DNA of 64,000 nucleotides, from positions 33,005 to 97,004 of the forward strand of contig BCKE01000030.1 in assembly GCA_001600495.1 (NCBI GenBank). Reading direction: 5' to 3'. Positions within the stretch are counted from its first letter, which is position 1. Each line of letters begins with the position of its first letter. Made by a program: the position numbers and the translations under genes. Source of the stretch: Pilasporangium apinafurcum. Lineage: Eukaryota > Oomycota > Peronosporomycetes > Pythiales > Pythiaceae. This document shows, piece by piece, positions 44,016 to 52,395 of the stretch. Below the pieces are notes generated by a model. That model was given only the letters and a program-made list of their open reading frames with translations, had not been told where the DNA came from and ran no database searches.

Positions 44016-45107
44016 ATGACAAAACAATCCCCGAATAACTCCTCTACGAACGACGCTGGCTCCGTCATGGATGAAGAGACTGCTACGATTGATCTCTTAC
44101 GCGCTATCTCCATCGGTGACACCGTCGCCGATTACTCTTATGGGGATAAAATGAACTCAAAACAAGATTACGTCCACCGTCGCGTCAAGATGTGGAAGAT
44201 GGACAAGAAAAACGATGCCAACAGCGATCCCGAAGCGAGAGAAATTGCGCTCAGCGCTATTGCCCACCTGCCGTTGCCGATGCAAGTAGCATTTCGCCGC
44301 AAAATGCTAACAATCTTTGCGGTCCAGTTGCTGATGGTGTGGCTGGCTGTGGGAGTGTTAACCTACTATCCCCCCGCTACAGACATCATCAAGTCTGCGT
44401 TTAAAGACCATCTTGGCAACATCGTCTGGGTATTTATCATTGGTGTCGTATTACTGGGAGTACTCTATCTGCTACGCAACAAATTTCCACTAAATTGGAT
44501 CATTTTGGTCCTCTTCAGCGCAGAGCAAAGCGTGTTCTTCGCTGCTTTAGGTGTGGCGTTTGATACAAATCTCGGCTTCTTCAACTGTGGCGCCACGTTT
44601 TGCTGTGTGCTCGTGATGATTGCGCTCTCGAACGTCCAGCGAACCAGCAGCAATGGCGAACAGAAATTACTCTCGTCGCTGACTGCTGGTTGCATCGCTT
44701 ACGTGTTCAGTGCATTACTAGCATCGACACTGTTTATCGCCTTCGGTCAGGACTTTGTGACCCTTGAAGGATTTATATACTCCCTGGTGTTCCAGTTGAT
44801 TGTGCTGGTCTGGTTTTCTTGGGACGCTGCGTGCATGTACAGCGTCATGTCACCGGATGAATACATGCACGGCGTCATCTACTTCTACACGGACATGGTG
44901 CTTGTCTTCTTCTTGTGTATCGCTGCGGTCGGAGTGGCAGCATGCCTGACTTTTTTCGGTGCTATGCTCTGCGCCGATGGTGGCGCAGACGGACTTTCTG
45001 CTGGCTGTCAGTGCCTTGAGAGCTGTTATTATTGTGGCTCTTGTACCACCACTTCTTATTATACTAATAACGAAGAGGAGGAGAACGGGAATATGAATCG
45101 AGTATAA
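44016..45107 (+). CDS. TMBIM/Lifeguard-like membrane protein, copy 2
   Basis: 363 residues, intronless, ATG at 44016. Collinear with copy 1: DYVHRRVKMWKM against DYVHRRRMMWSN, LPMQVAFRRKMLTIFAVQLL, LYLLRNKFPLNWIILVLFS, LGFFNCGATFCCV, and the terminal MSPDEYMHGVIYFYTDMVL. The 70-residue N-terminus is acidic and unlike copy 1. The cysteine-rich tail is shorter (CQCLESCYYCGSC) with no polyglycine, and ends acidic (NNEEEENGN). So the membrane core is conserved while both ends have diverged. Same predicted role and topology as copy 1. The hairpin-bounded Fanzor element begins about 280 bp beyond its stop. Confidence 0.8.
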   Translation: MTKQSPNNSSTNDAGSVMDEETATIDLLRAISIGDTVADYSYGDKMNSKQDYVHRRVKMWKMDKKNDANSDPEAREIALSAIAHLPLPMQVAFRRKMLTIFAVQLLMVWLAVGVLTYYPPATDIIKSAFKDHLGNIVWVFIIGVVLLGVLYLLRNKFPLNWIILVLFSAEQSVFFAALGVAFDTNLGFFNCGATFCCVLVMIALSNVQRTSSNGEQKLLSSLTAGCIAYVFSALLASTLFIAFGQDFVTLEGFIYSLVFQLIVLVWFSWDAACMYSVMSPDEYMHGVIYFYTDMVLVFFLCIAAVGVAACLTFFGAMLCADGGADGLSAGCQCLESCYYCGSCTTTSYYTNNEEEENGNMNRV

Positions 45108-45384
45108 AGGTGTCGCTAAATTCTTTGCATCCTATACTAGTAATACCACTAGATAATGCACAGCTTTGCCGCAATAATACGAATCTGTTTGAATCCCCGT
45201 TGCCGTTAATATCCCAACGGTAATGTACATACGTAGTCGTCATTTATTTCTCAAGCACCCACACTACCGCTGATGCAAAAGAGACAGAACAGCAATGGCA
45301 CGAATACACATGTGCCCTTATTTAGTTGCTGCACAGGCAGATTTGATGAGCTGCATTTACAACAAAAACGATCGTGGCCAGGAT
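45108..45384. other. Spacer between TMBIM copy 2 and the Fanzor element
   Basis: 3' flank; no gene recognised. Confidence 0.4.
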
Positions 45385-45448
45385 TAGCCTTTATTCCCTA
45401 CGTGTTCTGCACCACGCGTGGTAGAGAACACATGGAGAATAAAGGCTA
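45385..45448. repeat. Right-end (3') hairpin of the Fanzor element
   Basis: A 64-nt imperfect palindrome. Outer 12-bp arms TAGCCTTTATTC/GAATAAAGGCTA, inner 7-bp arms GTGTTCT/AGAACAC, and a perfect 12-nt core ACCACGCGTGGT. It sits 45 bp past the Fanzor stop (45494, minus strand). The outer CTTTATTCCC sequence recurs in the hairpin at 47842-47892. Confidence 0.8.
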
Positions 45449-45493
45449 CACTCACCCGTTCCCGGAATCATAGCAATGAGGCCGTTTATCACC

Positions 45494-47512
45494 TCAGTTT
45501 TTGATTTCGAGTACCAATTCATTCTCTTTCCTCGTGAACGCCTTGAGTCTCCTCTTTTTCTTCACTTCGTCGATGAATAGTCTCAAAATGTTTATTGCGG
45601 CGTTGATGTCACGGTTCCACAATGTGCGATGGCATTCACCATTTTTACAGTGGCGCACATCATAAAGACCCTTACCAACAAGTTTTCCGTCAAGGACGAA
45701 CCCCTTCATCTTCTTGTGACAAGCACAACACAGCTTGCTCGTCCTGAACTCGTCCACATCAACAACACGACACCTGGAACCAATTTTCTTCCGTAGAGTT
45801 GTTGTAGGAACAGCAATGTTGCCTTTAGCTGAGCTTGTAAAACTTGCATCTCCATACGCGATAACGGTTCGTTTATCACCACCTGTAAGGTTCTTGACTA
45901 CCTTCTCGTACGTCTATTGTCGACGGATATAGGTCGACCATCGTAGCCTCTTCATCCTCCTTCATGAATACACGTCAAGAAGATGATCCAAATACACGAG
46001 ACAAAATCTCACCCGTCTCAAATAGGAGACAAGGCTCGCGACTTTTGCCAAAGGAACGTTTTCATTGAAGATTTTGATGTCAGGCTCAGCATCAATCCAC
46101 TCTTTGGTCAACTTTGTTCGTCTATGGTAGCCGCACTCTCTGTAGAAACGACCCTTAGACCAGTGGATGACTTCATGTTTGATATTCTCTCCTTTCGGTT
46201 TTTGCAGTGTAGCCATGCTTTCCTCTTTGTAGACAACAGCAGTGAAGATCTTCTTTCTCCCTGGATCTAAACCGATGATCCGGTCTTCAAGAGAAAATGC
46301 CTCTTTTTTCTCTCTCGCGAGGAGCTTTGGACGGGAGATTGTCACACTAACTGACATACCGTCAGTCAAGATGAAGTCTGCAAACTTCTTTCGCTGAGTT
46401 ATGATCACAAGACCCATATCAAAGTATCTGCGCCATAGCTCAGCGTTATCGGCGTAAAGCTCAACAGAGTCACTCAAAGCCTTAGCAAGTTCCTTCAGGA
46501 CGGTAGTATTGATTTTGATGAAAATGGATTTGAAGTGTTTCTGTAGAAGCAGAGACCAGACTCGGCAACCCTTCATTCCATCATCCACGTGAGCTTGTAT
46601 GTCTATCAACATTGTGCGGAGAAAGGGTATGTGACGTTCCGATGATTTGTTCAAGTCGAGTGGCAGCGGTCCGATCTCGTTTCTCACTCTATCCGATAAT
46701 TCCTGCATCCAAACAATCTCCGCAGTAGGGATGGGATACTTCTTGAACCTGGAGTACACGGGGATCAGGGCGGATAAGCTATGCTGAGTTTCGGTGCTTG
46801 CACGGACCAGCAGTGAGACAGCACTCTTGATTATCTTGTCTTGGTGCTTTTCAAAATAGTCACTGTTGTGAAGACGTATCTGCAGGCGCATCCACTTACA
46901 CAATCGGGAGTAGAACATCAATCGGTTGCTGACTTGAAAATTCTGCCTTGTGTGGTGAGCGATCACAACCAACATCTGAGCCATGTGGGGTCTTCGTTCT
47001 GTCAGTTCATAATTCGAAGGATGTTGGGCCATGTAAATATTCCGACTGGTCTCCAAGTCAGAATGGACCTATCCACTGCCGGCCAAGTTGGCTATTGCAG
47101 ATGTGCATCGATTGAAAAAGTTATTATCCAATGGAGGAAGTTCTTCGCCAGCTTCCAATAATCGCAGAACATGGACAGATGCCAGCATGGATGCCTCACA
47201 TGCTATTCTTGAACAAAGTCGCACAGCCTCATCAATCTTTTCCGCCATTTGTTTGTCTTTGCAAAACTTTTGCCACCCAGTCTTCACAGTGGTGTATACA
47301 CTTTGCTTTTGTCGAACTTTTCGTTCCGCAAAACCCAGGCGGGCTCTCCATTTTTTAGTGGTGTTCTCTTCAATACCGTCACTCGTTGATGCCATTTTAG
47401 CACAACGTTCAAAAACAAGGACGCCTCGTAGTTGGTTTGATTTTTTGATTATGCTGTTTCTCAAAGCTGCAGTTCTTTCTATCTTGGCAAATGGTGTTGA
47501 AGCAACACTCAA
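45494..47512 (-). pseudogene. Fanzor RNA-guided nuclease-type protein, one frame with three stops
   Basis: From 47512 to the stop at 45494 one frame runs 673 codons, with internal stops only at 47071-47069 (TAG), 45964-45962 (TGA) and 45916-45914 (TAG). RuvC-I is RIIGLDPGRKK (Asp codon at 46267-46265). The RuvC-II region reads VIAYGDASFTSSAKG, then VVDVDEFRTSKLC (candidate catalytic Glu codon at 45751-45749). The zinc finger is C-C-A-C ... C-K-N-G-E-C. RuvC-III is LWNRDINAAINIL (Asp codon at 45610-45608). Between the last two stops, RRMKRLRWSTYIRRQ is the bridging helix typical of the family. No ATG opens the frame; an N-terminal exon may lie in 47565-47783 (frame ending FPASQ), inside the element. 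Dead as read, but all catalytic positions survive. Confidence 0.8.
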
Positions 47513-47841
47513 TGGATGGCCACTAGAACGTGAGGTGGTAAATACTTGAATTCAATACGCTTCGCTATTGAGAAGCCGGAAACGATTCATTCAAAAGACG
47601 CCACCGAAATGAGAAACTCTCAAACTCCTGAGAAGTACCTTGTGGTGTATACTTGATTTTTCTAACTCCATATATCTTAACCTTTTTTTCCCACCCAAGG
47701 TGTATAATTTCATTTTTCTGGAAACGCGATTGATCGTCAACATGGTCTTTCAAGATGATTGCACACACAGCAAGAGCCACCAAGGAGTCTTTCCATCCAA
47801 TGAATCCTAAAGTCTACTCTCAAGTCAATCTTAGTTTTAAT

Positions 47842-47892
47842 CTTTATTTCCCACATCATTTCTACAACGCGTTGTACAAGTGGGGAATAAAG
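47842..47892. repeat. Left-end (5') hairpin of the Fanzor element
   Basis: Arms CTTTATTTCCCAC/GTGGGGAATAAAG (12 of 13 matched) around a perfect 14-nt core TACAACGCGTTGTA. Similar in outline and outer sequence to the 45385-45448 hairpin. Confidence 0.75.
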
Positions 47893-48427
47893 TAAATCAC
47901 AATCAAAGTTATACTAATAAAAGTAAATGCATTTTGTCGCGCAATATTAAAATAGTAGATGCACTAATTTAACGCATCAGACAAGCATCTGATTGGAAAT
48001 GGAGATTGCTGTGGCGAACGACTCGCCTTTGGGACAATATCTAGCCCGTACGCGCTGTGTTGGTGGTGCAAATGCGCATGTGTGTGCCTTAACGATGTCT
48101 CATGTCTGTATATGATGTTGGCTAGGCCTGGATGAAGAGAATGACGGTGGTAGCCTTGGCAACTTGTTGCAACACGATGGCACTTCATCAATCAGATCAA
48201 ACTTGCCAGCCAACCCACCAGCGCGAGAAAAACGCGGTAGCAAAACACAACCACAGGAAAAAGGCAGCATCTACAGCCAAATGCAAATCTGTGCGATGCA
48301 GTATACTGCACAAACATTGACCTCGAAGCTGACGTTCTTCATACCAACGATAATGTCCGTGCTACAGCAATGAGCATTAATGTGTGACAACTTAATTGGT
48401 TTTGTCCAGGGCCAATGACTAAAATAG
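47893..48427. other. Region upstream of the vezatin-like gene, 5' exon unresolved
   Basis: A frame at about 48125-48373 (GSLGNLLQHDGTSSIRSN and on) looks coding in composition and may be a 5' exon of the next gene, but no junction with correct phase was found. Confidence 0.3.
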
Positions 48428-50360
48428 TCGCTGCCTTGTATCACTTTGTGGGAAAGCGAAGAGCTTGGAGATCTCAACAGCTTTGTAGGTGTGCGTTGGT
48501 GGTTCAAGCGACTGGTGCAGTCATCCTTCGATGGTCGTTTTAGACAAGCAAGCGTTGTCATGCTCTCTATTTGCGTGATGACTGGCAGCGTATACGATCA
48601 AAGCAAATCTTTTTCCTTAACATCGGCAGTGTCATCTTTTCTCTGCAACGCGTTCGTCTGTGCATTGGTGGTTGGTTTTGGTGTGCTTGCCATGATGGAG
48701 CTGGTAGGAATCGTTGTGACCAATATCTTCGAGGTATGATGGTTCCATATTGACGTATGTGGTTGCATGCAGATGTACCAATGTCTGTTGGTGTGGTACT
48801 TCTATCGGAGTGACCAGTTGATTAAGGCAGTTCGAACTTATGTCACATCAAATGAAGCGTTTGAGGTGCGTAGCAACGGTATATGCATATATCGTAGTCT
48901 AACTTGAGTTGACTTTAAGTCAACAATTAAGCATTGTTATTACCATAGACATCATATCGAGACAGTCTTGGTCTGGTCAAGAAAGCTGAATTAGCATCTC
49001 GTGGTTACCGCGTTGGTCCGTTGCTTCCACCAATCGGTCGTCTGGAAACAACAGAGAGTATGAAATGTGGGAATATTCGCGTGATGTTGAGACATATAAA
49101 TGAGCAGATAGAACTGTTCAGCCACCAAATGAACGATGGAGGGGTAATTACGAGCGATATTTTCGCTGCTTGCATTGATTCCACGTCAAGCAACGAGGAG
49201 AGGCTCAGTGCTCCTTCACTGTTGATAACATCACTCACAAAGCACCATGAGATTGCTGCTGTTGTGCTTGAGCGAACACTTCATGTGTCGATCACTGATG
49301 GTCTGCTCCATGCACTTCGCATAGGCAATAACCAAGCGCCAGCAACAAATAGATCCACGAATAAGGATGGTCATCTCATCACCATCATAGATACTCAGCT
49401 TCACAATATCCAGAGGCTCTCGAGTGCCTTCTCTTTATGGACGAAAGCTTTGAATCAACTCAATCATTTCAACGACACGGGTCTAAGTGCAACCACTGAA
49501 GTTGAGAATGGTACTAACGCCCGATCAGAGAACCACTATCCACCAGTCAGCTGTGCTAAAGATCAATCGTTAGAGCAAGTGGCCGGGTATCTCAAAGAGA
49601 TACGAATCGCATGCGAGACATTGAATGCTCTAGTATTTGCCACACAATGCGATATTACTGAAGGTGGAATGCAAAATCATAGCCCAAAGAAGGATAAAGA
49701 TACTGCAATATCCAAACGAATAGCCCATTTAGCATCTTCCTGTGAGCAGATGAGAAAGATGGTACGCCATTTAAACGAAACGTGGACCGGTTATGAAGAT
49801 ATATTTGATGAGTTGATGCAAAAGCATAACATTAGCGAAGAGCGAATCCAAGACGACGAGAGTGTGGACCCTACCAAAGCAAGCGATGACCAACATAACG
49901 TAGATTTGACGCCAACACGTATTGATGACAGTTTGAAGCGAAAAGAGGAAACTAATTGCACATACGTATTCACTGGGACGAGTACTGGCAATTCCGATTT
50001 TGATTTAAAAGTCATGCTGAGGCAGCAACAGCAACATTCCGCTCCTGTGCCATTTTTTGTGAGGGAATTGCAGGTATACAGTGAATGGTTTATCTATGTT
50101 GTAATGGTCTGTGTATCTCATGTGAACTATCTATTTTGCAATCACAGGATGTTCTCGCTCATCGTGAAGCGCATGTTCTTCCACATCAAACCAAACAAAT
50201 CGACCAAGATGAAGGCGAAACCCCAACTTCTGCACGTGTCGCCTTGAAATCCACATCTGTTGCTCCACCAGCTGGAAAAGTATCTGACGGCATGCAGAAT
50301 GAACTCCTCGCGCTTCTTTCACAGCGTCGAGAGGAGGAAGCAGCTGAATTTTGGGATTGA
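48428..50360 (+). CDS. Vezatin/Inp2-like myosin-binding membrane protein, 5' end open
   Basis: Exons 48428-48733, 48773-48865, 48949-50073 and 50148-50360 have closed phases (579 codons including stop). The first readable exon has two hydrophobic segments (VVMLSICVMTGSV and ALVVGFGVLAMMELVGIVV). The diagnostic block LVKKAELASRGYRVGPLLPP with IGRLE matches the 'E.ELVSRGY...PLPPISRLE' motif of the vezatin/Inp2 myosin-binding domain. Helical sequence follows, and a later YVFTGTSTG block resembles the C-terminal vezatin/Inp2 box. Known relatives tether membranes (adherens junction, peroxisome) to myosin. Cargo organelle here unknown. The initiating exon is missing: the frame upstream of 48446 has no ATG. 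Confidence 0.55.
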
Positions 50361-50422
50361 GAGTAGTAAGTTCGATGTGTAGTTGAGTAGGACTGAACAT
50401 GCTTTTACCTAACCATTGTAAC

Positions 50423-50913
50423 TCAGGAGGTATATTTTCTGATCATTGTGGGCGCATTATTCACTTCAACATGAGGTTGTTGTGGTATCCACCATCCCCA
50501 TATCGTAAAATAGACGCGTAGATCCCACAATTCCGTTGGCTCTAGGCTGCGCTGAACTGGTAGCTCAATTGTGTGCATTTTGTATTCTGATAGATACGTG
50601 TGAGTGTTTGATCGATTCGACTTTGTTAACGATGACAATCAGCTCATTCTTGTTATGAATCTTAAGGATATATGAACAGTGATCAGTTGTGAGCACAATC
50701 CAATATATCAGTCCATGTCTTCAATAATTGGATTACAAGCGAACTAACAGTAGGTAATATACTCCGTTGACATTCATAGTTGGATTGTAACTGGATGATT
50801 ATCCCACGATCAGCCAAAAGTGCGCCATAGAGTTGCTTCAAACTGGCGTTGGTAACATCTACGCTTCCGCAATCAGATGTGTACAGAGAAGTGTGAGTGA
50901 TCTGCTCGTTCAT
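50423..50913 (-). CDS. Small unknown gene, exon structure unresolved
   Basis: ATG at 50913 opens a coding-looking exon (LKQLYGALLADRGIIIQLQS, then ILPTVSSLVIQLLKTW). Another frame continues with HCSYILKIHNKNELIVIVNK, and a third frame holds YKMHTIELPVQRSLEPTELW with VYFTIWGWWIPQQ to a TGA at 50423. All three look protein-like, so two introns or frameshifts join them; I could not fix the junctions. No family recognised. Convergent with the vezatin-like gene (stop at 50360). Confidence 0.35.
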
Positions 50914-51155
50914 GCTTCAACAAAGCGATTCGAAGAGTGCAAGGTAACAAAGAAGCATTACATGTAAATGCATTGTGTTAGCACGTTTTTCCAAAAAAAA
51001 CAAATACAAAAAATGGTATATTTTCTCTTTCTTCTTTTGAGCTATGCCCCTATATCATCATCACCTTTACCTCTGCTTCGATAGCATCTTCTCTCTTTCT
51101 TCTTTACTTTCGTCCTCCTCATCGTCAACTCCTGTAAAATCGCTTTTATGTCTAA

Positions 51156-52079
51156 TCAACAGCATCCACTCTTCGCCTTCGTTGTGTCCATCTGTGCACT
51201 CGCGCCTCGCACGCGTAACCCGTTCGCTGGAGATGATAGTCGCAACGGATCGTCGTCATAATTATCCACAATCTGCACCGGTTGCCCATGGCCACCACCA
51301 CGATATCTCGACGGAGGAGCATCTGAAGAAGCACCACTACCACCACCGCTGCTTGAAGGCGCAGCTGCAGCTGAGCCTGACGTTTTGTTCGTTGGCCGCG
51401 AACGTGATTGTGGAGGTGGGGACATAGGTTCATCATCGGCAATCAACGCAGTTTTCTTCTTCTTCGAAGACGTGCGGCCAAGCATCCGCTTCGTCAATTC
51501 CACAAATACATCCTCCAATCCTCTGTTCAGCTTCGCTGAGGTATTGAAATGCGTGGCACCAACTGACTCTGCGTATCGTTTGGCATCTTCTTCGTTGACC
51601 TTCCGGTTGCGGTGCAAATCGACTTTATTACCTGCGATGACGATATCAATATCATCTCCAACAATACGGCGTAGCTCCTTCACCCACGTGCGTACTTTCT
51701 TGAAAGATTCTTCATCGGTAATGTCATACACTAATAACGCACCATCCGCATCACGATAATAAATCGGTCCAAGTGCATGGAACCGCTCCTGACCCGCAGT
51801 ATCCCATAACGAGAGCTTCACGCGGTGGTTGTCGACCATCAGCTGTTTGTCTAAATAACTCGCCTGCAACGTCGACACCTGCCGGTCGTCGTACTCGCCT
51901 TTGATGTATCGTAATAAGATGGACGTCTTGCCAACGCGGCCTATACAAATGCAGCAAAATAAATAAATAAATAAAAAGGTCAAAATCACCAGATAGAAAT
52001 AATAAAGCACGCGCTATCTGTCTATCATACCTTCACCAAGCAGCACCACCTTAAACTTGCGCGCCGATCGCTCCGCCAT
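51156..52079 (-). CDS. RAB21: Rab21-like small GTPase
   Basis: Exon 1 (52079-52031) encodes MAERSARKFKVVLLGEG, and exon 2 (51940-51156) resumes RVGKTSILLRY. The total is 834 nt, 277 residues, in phase. G1 is GEGRVGKTS, switch II WDTAGQERFHALGPIYYRD, G4 GNKVDL and G5 TSAK. Switch and flanking sequence (STLQASYLDKQL, then TDEESFKKVRTWVKELRR) is Rab21-like. The C-terminal end is GCC, a double-cysteine prenylation site. The hypervariable tail is much longer than in animal Rab21: Ser/Gly/Pro-rich with a poly-Lys patch. Family role: early endosome and endocytic trafficking. Its start lies about 300 bp from the divergent lipase gene. Confidence 0.9.
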
Positions 52080-52395
52080 CGCGTCTGTGTCTCTGTAAAG
52101 CTCCCCTGTCTTGCCGAGTTTTTCTTTCTCTTTTTTCTCTTCCTCCTCTCGCTTTTTTAGGAAAATATCTCAAAAAACCTCAAAAAAGAGGGTGTGATGG
52201 TAGATATTTAGAAATGAAATTAGAAATATTTCTAAATGGAGCTGCAACATTCAAGGGGTACATTGTAGGTTACGTTCCTAGGCGTGTACGGCAGTTGGTC
52301 ACAGGAAGTGTCTGTCGCATGCAGTAGGTATTTGGGTGACCAAGAGCTACGTTCATTCATTCCATTAGCAATAGAAGAAGCAGATCAAATTGATC
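52080..52395. promoter_or_regulatory. Divergent promoter region Rab21 / lipase, with initiator-like site
   Basis: 316 bp between opposed start codons. At 52357-52363 TCATTCC matches the oomycete initiator YCAYTYY, 33 bp before the lipase ATG. No mapped transcript supports it. Confidence 0.45.

Larger units (their letters stand above)
45389..47892 (-). mobile_element. Fanzor (eukaryotic TnpB-like) transposable element, about 2.5 kb
   Basis: Defined by a palindromic hairpin at each end with the same outer sequence (CTTTATTCCC...GGAATAAAG) and a core built on ACGCG, enclosing one Fanzor reading frame and nothing else. No second transposase is present, so the element carries only the TnpB-type protein. 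The outer bases are followed by TA on the right (AATAAAG-TA) and preceded by TA two bases out on the left (TA-GC-CTTTATT), compatible with a TA target but not proof. Family knowledge: Fanzor proteins are RNA-guided nucleases found inside diverse eukaryotic DNA transposons, and their guide RNA comes from the element's 3' end. Confidence 0.7.
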
